From: Conus ventricosus
Lineage: Eukaryota > Mollusca > Gastropoda > Neogastropoda > Conidae
Assembly: GCA_018398815.1 (NCBI GenBank)
Contig: CM031611.1
Span: 39,808,155 to 39,872,154 of the forward strand
Length of the DNA stretch: 64,000 bases
Direction: 5' to 3'
The notes under the pieces were generated by a model. That model was not told the DNA's origin. It did not search any database and worked only from the letters and a program-made list of their open reading frames with translations. Within the stretch, counting starts at the first letter, position 1, and every line of letters begins with the position of its first letter. The translations under genes and the position numbers were made by a program. This document shows, in pieces, positions 52,413 to 63,793 of this stretch.

Positions 52413-52839
52413 TGTTCACTGATGGTTGCGGGCGCTCGTTGTCGACTGCTTGAAAACTGAAACTAGGACTGAGCAGGGGCGAATGATTTCTTGATATTTC
52501 ATTGGCTGTTAGTGTAAATCAACCAGTCGGCGGCGTTCATCTCCACCATCTCGATCACCGACGAGAAGTTGCAAGAGTTAAAGGCGCCATATAGGATATT
52601 TTCCAAAAAGAAGCGTGCACTGACCCTATTCGACTTCGACTTCGTTGAGGAAAAGTGGGGGGAAAAAAAAAAGATTCTCTGTCATGCGAGGGTGGAGAAG
52701 ATCATGAAGAAACCGCAGTATTACAGTGTCAGTCACAGTGACTAATCATTGTGTAACGGGGCCCACCTCTCCTGTTAGTATTTGGTGATGAGGAAACTAG
52801 TCATCTTAGTTCTGAAATTTTCCTTGCCCAAGGGGCAGG

Positions 52840-53795
52840 GAGAGGGAGGAAGGGGCAAGAGATAAAGACAGATGGGAGGCAACAGGAATTTAGTGGTCTG
52901 GACTCAAAGGTAAAGACAGATGGCAGGCAACATGAGTTTAGTGGTCTGGACCCCAACAGGTAAAGACAGATGGCAGGCAACAGGAATTCAGTGGTCTGGA
53001 CTCAACAGGTAAAGACAGATGGGAGCAACATGAGTTGAGTGGTCTGGACTCAACAGGTAAAGACAGATGGCAGGCAACAGAATTCAGTGGTCTGGACTCA
53101 ACAGGGAAAGACAGATGGCAGGCAACAGGAATTTAGTGGTCTGGACTCAACAGGGAAAGACAGATGGCAGGCAACCGGGAAATTTAGTGGTTCTGACTCA
53201 ACAGGTAAAGACAGATGGCAGGGAACAGGAATTCAGTGGTTGAACTAAAAAAGGTAAAGACAGATGCAGGCACATGAGTTGAGTGGTCTGGAAATCAACA
53301 GGTAAAGACAGATGGGGGCAACAGGAATTCAGTGGTCTGGACTCAACAGTTTAAAAACAGATGGCGGCAACAGGAAATTCAGTGGTCTGGACTCAACAGG
53401 TAAAGACAGATGGCAGGCAACAGGAATTCAGTGGTCTGGACTAAACAGGTAAAGACCGATGGCAGGCAACAGAAATTCAGTGGGCTGGGCTAAACAGGGA
53501 AAGACAGACGGCAGCAACATGAGTGAGTGGTCTGGACTCAACAGGTAAGACAGATGGCAGGGAACAGGAATTCAGTGGTCTGGATCAACAGGTAAAGACA
53601 GATGGCAAACAACAGAAATTCAGTGGTCTGGACAAAAAAGGTAAAGACAGACGGCAGGCAACAGGAATTCATGGTCTGGACTAAACAGGTAAAGACAGAC
53701 GGCAAAGGGAACAGGAATTCAGTGGTCTGGACTAAAAGGTAAAGAAGATGGCAGGGCAACAGGAATCCAGTCGTCTGGACCAACAGGTGAATGCA
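52840..53795 (+). repeat. About 50-bp minisatellite in intron 6, about 19 copies
   Basis: Units contain GGTAAAGACAGATGGCAGGC, AACAGGAATTCAGTGGTCTG and GACTCAACA. GACAGATGG recurs every 48-51 bases. As in the neighbouring arrays, copies vary by single-base gains and losses. Confidence 0.95.
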
Positions 53796-54577
53796 GGCAC
53801 AGGGCTGCTGAGTGGATTTCACAACTTCATGGCCTCCAGGCAACTTGAAAATGTGCGGTCTCACCAGTCTTTCTCAAAAGGATTGTTTAAACTTCAAGTT
53901 AAATATGAAAAAGGCCATCACTTTGTCTCTCTCACCTCGCTACATATGAAGCTGATACGGTTGGAGTAGTCCATAGCTTCACTGACAGTTATTTTCAGGT
54001 GCACATTAGCAGCTCTTGTGGTTGTTTGGGAGCTCTCATTAGTTCTTCCATTATCACCAGCCACTTTGCCACCATATCCAGTAAATCAGTCTCTACAGTC
54101 TGGGAACTAAACAAAAGCAAAAAACAGAAAGCAGATCAGGGGAAGAGGTGTTAAAAAGGAAGACTCCACACTGACAGATTGTCATCTGCTCTGAAGGAAA
54201 TGGTTCTTTTCATTGAACATGGCAATTAAGCAGTGTGAAAACAGGGGGCTTAATGGGATTCCAGAAGTTGAAGTTTTGATGCAGTTTGATTTGATTTTTA
54301 TTTCTTTCAAACTGATGAAAAAAGGAAAAAAGATGGCAGGGTGTTGTTTTTTTTTTTCTAAGCCAAGCAACTGAAAAAGCTGTGGAGCGAGAGAAATTTT
54401 TTTTTTTTAAAGCCTGGCTGGCCTGTAACACATTCAAACCTTATCCCGCCCCGGTTTGGTGTGTGTGTCACTGTGTGTGTGTGTGTGTGCACGCACATGC
54501 ATGAATGCATGTCATGGGACTCAATGACCACAGTTGTACCATCTTTCAGAGGTGTATCTTTTGTTGTGTCTTTTCAG

Positions 54578-54698
54578 GACCTAAGTTTGAGGAGCCCTTG
54601 AGAGAGCTGTCACCTGAAAAAAAGTCCAAGTTCAACCTGCCCTACACAACTCTCATATACACCGTGCTGCGTTTTGTCTCCCTGAGTTTGCTCGCAAG
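54578..54698 (+). CDS. Srm: Spermidine synthase exon 7, with frame errors
   Basis: After GTCTTTTCAG the exon encodes (E)T, KFEEPLRELSPEKKSKFNLP, then NSHIHRAAFCLPEFARK, matching the C-terminal family pattern (T-x-F-x-E-P ... Y-Y-N-S-x-x-H-x-A-A-F-x-L-P-E-F-A-R-K). Two compensating one-base errors are needed: an extra T in GACCTAAG at the start and a missing T in TACACAAC (Tyr-Tyr-Asn). With them the exon is 41 codons with exon 6's last two bases. After FARK the sequence continues GTGCTCTACCGCTGA, so reading on gives V-L-Y-R-stop at 54,711. Confidence 0.88.
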
Positions 54699-54713
54699 GT
54701 GCTCTACCGCTGA
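54699..54713 (+). other. Srm: Candidate native C-terminus by read-through
   Basis: GTGCTCTACCGCTGA directly after FARK would end the protein VLYR, similar in length to the six residues after FARK in the human enzyme. GTGCTC is a weak donor, which favours this stop over splicing to 55,801. Confidence 0.45.
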
Positions 54714-55299
54714 CTCTCGTATATCCCTTCCCACTTGCACACTTTCAGTGTTGTCACTCTCCCTTCTGTTGCTTTCTCTCAATCACTCTGTCTCTCGTCT
54801 TTTGATGTTGTTTTGATGAAGAATGTGTCGTGACTTCCATAAAACCATAACTTGAGTCAGTTTGATGCAGTGTATAAAATTTACATGACTTTTCTTCACT
54901 TGGGTTTACATCATTTTCATCATGTTTAGGCCAGTGAGTGTGAAGCTGTGTTGCTATATAGGGTATCTTTACATGAAGCTGAAGTGTTCATGCATGCTTT
55001 CGTGCGGTGTTTGTGTGTGTGTTGTGTGTGTGTGTGTTTTCTTCATTTAATGTCTTCCCACTGAAAGTGATATCGGAAGAATGTGTGTGTGCGCACGCGT
55101 GTGTGTGTGGCGCGCATGTGTGTGTTTTTCCCCTAAGAAAGTCCTTTTTTATAAATGAAAAGATATATTCGAAGTCATATTTTGCTTGTCTTCTAATATC
55201 ACTTCTAGTGAAAAGATGTTTGGGGAAGGGAATGAACATACTTATACATACACACAGAGACACTCACACAAAATGCACATGCACACACGAACACAACTC

Positions 55300-55365
55300 A
55301 CACCTCTGACTCTGACTCTCTCTCTCTTCCCTTTTTTTCTCTCTTTTTTTGTCTCTGTCGTCTGT

Positions 55366-55399
<34 letters not shown>

Positions 55400-55411
55400 T
55401 CTCTCTCTCCC

Positions 55412-55450
<39 letters not shown>
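55300..55450. repeat. (CT)n microsatellite
   Basis: CT-rich tract of about 150 bases with several CC and TTT interruptions. Either in the last Srm intron or just downstream of the gene. Confidence 0.95.
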
Positions 55451-55452
<2 letters not shown>

Positions 55453-55800
55453 GCTCTACTGTAATGCTGTATTTAAGCTGCATGCTGTGATGTCTGAAAA
55501 AACAGTTGAAGGTGAAGAATACATAAAAGCATCCACTCCCATTGTGATGTCTAGATATTCTTGCCCGGAATCTTTGCAGTTCTATCAGTCATTCCCCATG
55601 TGATATGGCCTTTTTTGCTTTTGATTTTTTAAGACACAAGTTATGTGTAAGCTGTTGTAAGTTTTGTTTTGCATGAAAGGTATTGTTATGGGACGTTATA
55701 TTTCATATTAAAGATGAGAACATGAATGCATGTTGGTTTAAGATGACCAGGGCGTTTTTGCAATGACTGATGTGAGTTTTGCGCTGTGTGGTGTTGTCAG

Positions 55801-55965
55801 GTTCTCATGGACAAGCAGAGCGGTGAACCCAATGGAGTGGATGGAGAAGCAAAGCAAGTCTTAGCTGAAGCCATGTACATGATGTCAGTGACTTTGTGCC
55901 AATCTAGTGTCAGCAGAACTGTTAGGCTGAATCCATGTACATGTCATGACTCTTTGCCAATCTAG
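55801..55965 (+). CDS. Srm: Candidate alternative last exon of spermidine synthase
   Basis: TGTTGTCAG is followed by VLMDKQSGEPNGVDGEAKQV and a further 34 residues to TAG at 55,963, in phase 0 as required after FARK. The first part is hydrophilic and gene-like, but the second half lies in a direct duplication (TGTACATGATGTCAGTGACT... at 55,874 and 55,936). A 54-residue tail would be unusually long for this family. It could be a variant terminal exon or a chance frame. Confidence 0.35.
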   Translation, partial: VLMDKQSGEPNGVDGEAKQVLAEAMYMMSVTLCQSSVSRTVRLNPCTCHDSLPI

Positions 55966-56689
55966 TGTCAGCTGGATAATAGTCCACCATGTCTAGGTAG
56001 AAGATATATCTACATATGTATCAATATCAGCATGCATTGATCAGGGTCGCTGGACGATAAGCCCAAAACCTTTTGGTCTTTTTTTGTTATGGTTGTTTGT
56101 GCTGTTTTTTTTTTTTTAATCCTTTATTCTGTGACTTTTTGAATGATCCATGACTCCTCTGTGAGTGAAATATGAACATGGATGACTCGTTTGTTAGGGG
56201 TTTTCAGACTTCATATAGAACTGAAAAAGGTTAAGTTTGAACATGGATGACTTGATTGCTAGGGATTTTCAGACTTTATGTGGAACTGAAAGAAGGTAAG
56301 TTTGTGTTTCTGAACTTTTTTCTGTGGTTGGTTAAGGATGCAAGAAAGTTTTGGCGGTGCAACTGGAAAAGAAATTCAAATGAAAGACTTTTGTAAATCA
56401 GTTTGACAATCATGGAAACAGAGGAAAATGAGTCATTTTGACAATCTTTGCAGCAACTTGAAAAACTGTCTGTGTTAAGCCAGTGGAAACCAAAAAAAAA
56501 ATTGCCTTTGAAATTTGGTTCTAGAATTTGAGCATGTCAATTAGTTATTCTGCATGTCATTTTGCCATTGTCAGGGTTAACTCAGACCTGTTTTAGGGAG
56601 GCAGAGAAGCTCGTTTGCAAGTTGTGCATAATTTCTGTTTTAAACATGTATTAATTGAAAAAGAAAATTTGGAGGGTAAGGGAAGGAAA

Positions 56690-58780
56690 AAAGGGGTGTG
56701 GGCCAAAAAAAGAAAGATTTTTTTGGGGGTTTTGAAAAAAAGGTTTACAGTTTTGGGTGATTTATAATGTTTTTAATTTTTTCCTTCTCCCAAAATGGTT
56801 TAAATGGCTTTGAAGATTGGGGAAAAAAAAATGTGTTTTTGGACAGTTCAGAATATGAAATACTTTAGGTTTGCGTTGCCCCAAATTTTTCCGCTGATTG
56901 TTCTTTTTGTGTTTTGTTATGACCTTTTGCGTCTGCACTGATGGACACGGAGATCAAAAATCATTCAGCGGGTTTCTTTTTCTCGCCTTTTTTGGGGTTT
57001 CATATTTGTAACCCCTTTGATTTCAGTTTTCCTATGGGCAGGGTTGTTGACACGGGGTGGATCAAAAGTCTTTGCTGCTTTTTCAGGTAAAGATGAGAAA
57101 ACCAGTCATGTGGGGACGTCACCCCCACACCTTTTGTTGAGCAAACATTCCACTGATTCAACCCCCAAAAAATTAAAATGGAAACCAATACTTTGTTTGT
57201 ATTCTCTGAGGGGTAATCTCTGCTATCCCTTGAGGGGGACCGTGGCATCTTCAGCAGGAGTCTTTTCAGGTTTTGTCCTGAATTTCAGGCTTTTTTAAAG
57301 GTCTCCAGGCCACTCTTGAAAATGGAAAAAATTTCGCAGAAAAAATTTTTTAGGGGAAATGAAAGGGAAAAGAACATCAGGTTTCTTTTTAAATTTTTCC
57401 CCCCGGGTCCTTTAAACTTTTTTGATTTTTGATTTGTCTGACAGTACCCCCAGACTTGTAAAAAAAAAAAAAAAAAAAAAGAGTTTGGGTCAAAATTTTT
57501 CAAAGGCTATGGGGAAAAAAAAGAAATTTGCAAAGGAAGGGAAAGGGAAAAAAAGAATTGCAAAGAAGGGAAAGGGAAAAAAAGCTTTGGGGCTAAAAGG
57601 GAAAAAAAAAAAAGCTTTTTCCAAAGATCGAAGAAAAAAAAGCATTGTTTAAGAAGGAAAAAAAAAAAGCTTTGCTAAAAATTTGGAAAAAGGTATGGGG
57701 GGACTGCAGGCATCAAGAATCAAGAACTTTTAAATAGGATTTTTTAAGCACTCCAGTAAACTAAACAATGGTTAGAAAAGTTGGGGGAAAAAAAGCTTCC
57801 GCTCCGGGGGAACCCAAACCCCCTAAACCCCCCCAGGGCTCCCATTTGTACTGACAGACAGGGGGGCCCAGGGACTCTTTTATGAGCTATAGAGGGTCCC
57901 CGAGGGGGTATTTGAGAGTCCCCCTAAAAAAATTTAAAAAAATTTCAGAAAATGGGGTTTTTCTTGCTTTTTTTAAATTTTTTGGCTTGATAAACTGAAC
58001 ATTTCAAAAGTAAAAAGAATCTCTCTCTTTTCTCTGAAAAAACCTTTCTTAAAAAAAAACAGGGGAATCCCGACAAAATATGGGTGCAATGTCCCCTTTA
58101 AAGTTTTCATTCCCCTTTTCTCTCTCTCTCTTTTCCCCCTCCCCCTCCTCTCTCTCTACTTCCTTCCCCTCCCCTTCTCTCTCCCCTTCCTCTCAGCCAA
58201 ACACACACAAAGTTGGGAAAAAAGAGAATAGAAAAGAAAGAGAGAAGGAAAAAAACACACACACACGCTGATTTTGGATGTAGGCCTTTTATCTCTTTAA
58301 ACCCTTACCCCCCTTAAACCCGGAAGGAAAAAAATCCTGAAAAGAAAATTCCTCAATTTAAAAAACCCAAAAAAAAAAAAAGCAGAACTGTCCCGAACAA
58401 TTTAAAAAGGAAAAAAAAATCTTAAATTATGAAATGAAAAGACCCATCTTGGGAGGGGGGAAAAAAAGGTGTTTACATGGGGGGGGGGGGGGGTTCTGGA
58501 AAAGGGGAAAGTGAAAACGCGAAGCCCTGAGCATCCCGGGGGGTCCGGGGGCATGCCCCCCCAAATTTTTTTTTTCAAGGATGCAAAATGGTGCAATCTG
58601 GTGCTATCGGATATTGAAAAAGGGCTCTGTAATAACTCCAAAACAGTCAAGAAAAATGAACGATTTTAAAAAAACAATCAGTTGATGGAACATTTGTGTA
58701 GTTGAGACTTTGGGTTTTTTTACAAGTCTTAGAGAATTAAAAAAAAAGTTTTCTTTTTTTTTTTGACAGCCGAGGGGGGT
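56690..58780. other. Low-quality consensus within right arm
   Basis: Where the left arm allows comparison, bases next to homopolymers have been replaced by the run base (AACATCCCCTGACCCC in the left arm's complement reads AACCCAAACCCCCTAAACCCC here). Frames in this interval should not be trusted. Confidence 0.65.
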
Positions 58781-59672
58781 TTTCCGTGCAACTGGGAAAC
58801 CCCCCATAATCCGCCACTGTGCTGACGTAAAACGTGTGAAACTCTGTTTCACTGCAGCACCTTTCGCACTTTCCATCTCCTCTCTTCTTTTCTCAGCGGC
58901 TTGAGCAATGACGTGATCATCACTCTTTCTCATGTCTGTACAACGCAGATTTTTGGAAGTTGATAGATCCAGAGACGAAGGCGTTTTTGTCTCTGGACTT
59001 GCTACTCAGACTTCAGGGCAATTACGAGAGCACATGTTGCATTTCATCTTGCCATCTTCGTATACGCGTACTCCAGCCAGCTGAACTCTTTCTCCCAGGC
59101 TGAATTATACGCACGGCATTTTGTTTAGGTGGTGTTGCTGCAATAGTGCATATATTTCTTTAGGAATCGACGATTCGCTCTCTGTAGCATCTTCAGAAGA
59201 TGTTTCTTTGCGTTTTTTAGGAGCGCCCAACCACTGAAGCAACGACATATTTGCGAGATGCGATAGCCGTGAACTTCCTTTCTGCTTCGTTCGCCTAGGC
59301 TTGTGCACGCGATGTTACAACTTGTGAGTCATCGAATTGGTTAATTAGTGGCGGCAGGCCCACAGTCTGAATAAGTCAGCCGGTCGACTGAGTAACCGTT
59401 CAGTGACGTGGGCCACAAGGCGAGCCTATCAGTGTTTACGCAGCTTCTCGGCTTACTGTACTTTCGCGGGCACACGCTGTCCTAATTTGACGGCAGGCAA
59501 TCGCGCGCGAAGCTTGTGGTGTGCTCAGCTTTGATCACTGACCGCGGCACGTTTTGGGGTTTGCCTGATTTTGTAGTGCGTCCCGCAGGACTCGCTACAC
59601 GTTTTGTTAGTGCGTCCTTTTCGCTCATAGTGCGTCATGGACGCACATATGTGCGTCATTGGGAGCCCATGC
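57836..59672 (-). mobile_element. hAT-like DNA transposon insertion, right arm only
   Basis: Compared with 15,080-15,110 in the left arm, about 1.84 kb is inserted between CTGACCCC-like sequence and ATGAGGCCATTGCCCC. The insert's ends are inverted: CAGGGCTCCCAT at the left and ATTGGGAGCCC at the right. The right subterminal region repeats TGCGTC five times (59,577-59,660), as hAT transposase-binding regions do. The minus strand carries a BED/TTF-like zinc-finger remnant. Eight-base target duplication cannot be confirmed because the left flank is error-prone. Confidence 0.7.
58740..59308 (-). pseudogene. hAT transposase N-terminal region, truncated
   Basis: The minus strand starts near 59,247 with MSLLQWLGAPKKRKETSSED, then, after a frame change, an EFSWLEY-like and VYEDGKMKCNMCS segment (one C-x-x-C pair of a BED/TTF-type finger, about 59,060-59,025), TSKNLRCTDMRKSDDHV, and AQAAEKRREEMESAKGAAV with a following QSF. 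This order (basic start, zinc-finger near a W-L-x-Y, S-x-L-x-x-H-x-x-S-x-x-H-like part, then a basic helix) is that of hAT/ZMYM-like transposases. The catalytic core is missing, so the insertion is non-autonomous. Confidence 0.6.
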
Positions 59673-61541
59673 CCCATGAGGCCATTGCCCCTGGTCCTCA
59701 CTCGGGGATCCAACGTGCCTTCGGGACTGTCTGAAATATTTCAGGCTTTTTCCGCCTGATCAGACATCATGTCTGATCATGATGCAGCTGAGGAGGTTCT
59801 GAAGCAGCGAAGCGACCTGGTGGTGTGGGTTTGGTAGTAACAGTGAAAGAGGGCAGCAGGAGCAGACCTTTGAATCAGGTTGTCCTGAAAGGTCTGGTGA
59901 ACTCAACAGCAGGCTGTACACACATTGATGTGTTGGTTTTACGCAAATTTTATGCAGTCAGGTAAATGTTTGATGCTTTTCGATGCTGTTGAGTATTCGA
60001 GTGTGGAGACAAAAAAGAAATCAGAATGCTCCTAAACATTTCTCAATTAGTCCTAAAACTAAATCAGACAGGTTGTCGTCTGTGACTGCCTTTTGGATCA
60101 CTGGAAATGTCGCTGAAAGATGACGCAGACTCGCTGAAAGATGACGCAGACCTGCCCCATCGCTATGGTTTTGGTGTATTTTGGTTCACCATTCTGTGTA
60201 AAGATGACAATATACCTCTCACGTGAAAAATACACCAAGCAAAAATTCTAGCAAAGTTTTGTTTTGTACACTACATCAGAGATTTCTTGATAATGATATA
60301 GCAAGCAATCATGACATTACTAATTGATAGATTTTAGTATTTGTTGAAACTGCGTCAAAATGAAAATGAAATACACCTGTTTTTTTTTTCTTTCAAAATA
60401 TGTGTTTTTGTACACCTGGTTTTTCCCCCCAAAATACCCTTTTTTTCCCTAAATACACCTGTTGTTTTTTCCAAAATGCACAAGTTTATGTTACAAAGTA
60501 TACCGGGACAGTTTTTGGGGTAGACATGTTTGACGACGTATATGAGACTTAGTAATGCTGAAAATGGATGTTCAATGTGTTCACTTGGTCTGCATTCGTG
60601 TTGGTGCTGTAAGGATTGATCTGGACATGTGAATTGATGGCAGGGCAAAGCTGACACAGGGCTTAAAATGTGTCATTTGTTTTTGGGGGGAAGGTTGGTG
60701 CAGACTTTTGTTTCTATTCTTTTCTTTTTCTGCTAGGAGGAAAAATTCGGCAGTTGCTTTTTCCTTTTGTCACAAGAGGAGAAAATATTGAAATTGTTAT
60801 TCGGATTTAGTTCTCGTTGGACCAAATGTACATTGTCAGAAGTACAATGTTAGCATGCCTGATACAGTTCATCTGATTGTCATAACAATCTGAAACTAAA
60901 GAGAGACGATCACATTGTCAGAAGTACAATGTTAGCATGCCTGATGCAGTTCATCCGATTGTCATAACGATGTGAAACTAAAGGGAGACAATTCGCTCTC
61001 TGCCTGTAAATCCTTGTCTGTTGGGGGCTGACTGTGGATCCATTCATTCCCCACCATACCATCACAGTGTCATCTCCACAATCATCAGTTTCACTGCCAG
61101 AGTGCATTGTGCATCAGATGCTGACAGTGCTTCTGTCAGCGCAGCATTTCCTTGGACTTTCCACAGATGTGTTTTAACCCTCAGGATCTTATTTTCCTCC
61201 TTTTTTACCCATTCTCATGGATTTGGCATCCCTGTGTGTACTTGTTGAAAGTGTTTCGTGTAGACAACCAAACCACTTCAGTCTGAATGCTGGTGGGTTT
61301 TGCCGAGACAATGGTTTTGGACGAGTGTTTGGGGTGATGGTGAGGGTGTTAGTGGCTGCCGTGGGTATGTGCTATGACGTGAATGTTACATTATTGGAAG
61401 CGCTGTCAGTCTCAGCTCATGTCATCTTTCATGATAGGCTTTTCAGCTTATCTCACAAATGTTGGGTTTATTTTGATGTTATTCTCTCTGTGCAACTTTG
61501 AAGGCCTGTGTACTAGACATGGATTTTGTATGCATCCTCAC

Positions 61542-61544
<3 letters not shown>

Positions 61545-61600
<56 letters not shown>
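61545..61600. repeat. (CA)n, counterpart of 13,158-13,206
   Basis: A CA run of about 28 units in the right arm. The left arm has a shorter GT run at the same place. Confidence 0.95.
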
Positions 61601-61602
<2 letters not shown>

Positions 61603-62019
61603 GCAGGTGTACCTGTTGGTATAGAAATAAGTGATAATGTGGGTGTAATGAAAATACATCCTAAACAGTTTTAGTACAACAGGACACAATCCACTTGTAT
61701 TTGAATAGGAGGAAAAACAGCGATATCTGGGTTGCTTAAGAGACAAAATGAAACTTCTTTAGAACAAGGATTGATTTGGCCAGAACCCCTCCACCTCCTC
61801 CTCCAAAAATGATGAAGGTTTCTTTTTTTCATTTCATTTTTTACTTTTAGTCATCGTTATTCTTTTTCTTGACTATGTTTACTTATTTGTATTTATGGGT
61901 TTTTAAATGATGATGGTGGATTTTTATTTTCTTTGTTTTTGTTAAGTTTTGTGCATGTTTGGGTTTTTTTGTTTTTGTTTTTTTAACACTATCAGCACAG
62001 ACCCTCATTCTGCTCTAGT

Positions 62020-62225
62020 GTGCCCAGTTAACCCCTCTTGACAGGCGAGAACCCGCTAGCGCCCAACCGAAATCACACGGCCAAAACGCTGAGCAACTGC
62101 CAGCGCCCGGTAAACACTGGCAACAATGGGCGCCGCCATATTTCTCGTAGAAAAGGAAGTCTCGCGAGAACGTGACTTCCTTCTTCCTGTGCCATTTACT
62201 TCCGTTTGCAAAAAACCGCGAGTCG
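62020..62225. promoter_or_regulatory. CpG-rich promoter-like segment (right arm)
   Basis: The reverse-complement counterpart of 12,540-12,740, with TCTCGCGAGA at 62,160-62,169 and GCCGCCATA at 62,132-62,140. Both motifs are unchanged between the arms while the flanks have indels. Confidence 0.4.
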
Positions 62226-63756
62226 ATACGTGCCGTAGTTCTCGAGTTACGAATTTTTAAAGTTTTGTGGTCGAAATGCTGTTTTTCGCCATCGCTAAAC
62301 CTTGATTTCTGCCGTTCTATAACGAGATTTAGTGATGAAGATACTGTGATTTGTAGGATTACGGCATAAGACTTGGTGAAAGTGCTGGTAATGAGCTTAG
62401 AGTGACCTAATTTCGACTGGGATGATGTTCCAGGTATGATTCGGAAGAACGTTCTGAAGAAGATTTTTTTTTTTCCCGAGTAAATGCTCATATGATATTC
62501 TTCAAACTTATGATATAGCAACATGTATATCGTAGGAATTTTTAAATTATTTCATTTCACTATTTCCTTTCTTCTCTTTTAAATTAATTTAAAATTGGTA
62601 ACCATGTTCAAAGTACGAGTTACTACCTTGCCGATGGGTTTTCGGCGTAACAAGCTCAGGTAAGTGCATACTAAAGACGGTTAATACTGCAGTCACAGCA
62701 TTGAAATTCCCCAAGGACACCTGATTTTGACCATTTTTTATTAATTTTCCTTGAAAGCGTAAATCTGACAGTGACTTTATTTTTGTACAGTGAAATAGAG
62801 CTGTCTTTCATCTTCTTGATGATAATGTTAAAAGTCAAAATAATTATTTGTTGTTGTTTGATTGAGTTGAAAATGACATACTTCGAACAAGACACTGATT
62901 CAGTGCTTGAAGACGCCAATGGATTAGTTACTTTCTCTTCAAATTAACCAATCAAATCGACTGTTAGTAGCCTGCTAACTGGTTTGCCATGACGTAGGAA
63001 GGACTGTATTTGTGCGCTGACACCATGGTTAAAAATTCTCCAGGAAGTTCGGTAATGTTTATTTTTAGAAGACCGTTGCTATCATTCTCACATGTGTCCC
63101 GAGTGACAGATCGCTTGCCCAGAGTATTTTAGTCCCACGTCACCGAGTGGTAAGTCGGGCACCACGATCATTCTTGCGACATGCTGCGAAAAAGTTTACC
63201 CCAGTGGATTACTCCACATATATTGTTATTGGACGTTATATTTTGCACAGCACAGAAATGCACACAGAATTGAGAGTGTTGCCTTATCATTTCTTAGAAT
63301 GATCAAAGATAGTTTGGTTCTGCTCCACATGTAATCCTGATGTGCAGTGTTTTGTGTTGCCACAAAAAAGATACCTTTTCCCTGCCCTATGTTCATTAGA
63401 TGAATGTGTCATTGTTTTCTGAACTTCATGTAAAGCTGTTTTCATTTCACAAAAGACAGGCGATCATGGCTACAAAAATTTTGTAGGGTAGAGAAGGTGC
63501 AGGTAATTTGAAATTGAGAAGAAGAAAAAGATACAGCCGAACGTATGGATGGGACCCAGAGAGGGAATTTTGAAATTGCCATTTCACCTCTGCATTTTGT
63601 CTTTAAACATACAATGTTGTTTTTGTATTGATAAAAAGGGTAGATGTCATTTATTTTCCTATACAATGATCTTTGATTTTGATTCGCAACTTGTTTCATG
63701 GTACATTGCCATGGTCGTTTTTTTTGTTCTTGTTTTTGTTTTGTTTCATTCTGATT

Positions 63757-63793
63757 TTGTGTGTGTGTTGTGTGTGTGTGTGTGTGTGTGTGT
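63757..63793. repeat. (GT)n microsatellite
   Basis: Short GT run in the right arm with one TT interruption. The corresponding place in the left arm (near 10,985) is a degraded ACACAC run, another length difference between the arms. Confidence 0.9.

Noticed and set aside
49755..54698. Spermidine synthase as a pseudogene
   Set aside because: Exons 1-5 are intact with correct splice sites and all key residues; the indels in exons 6-7 lie beside runs and in a stretch where other repeats also show one-base dropouts.
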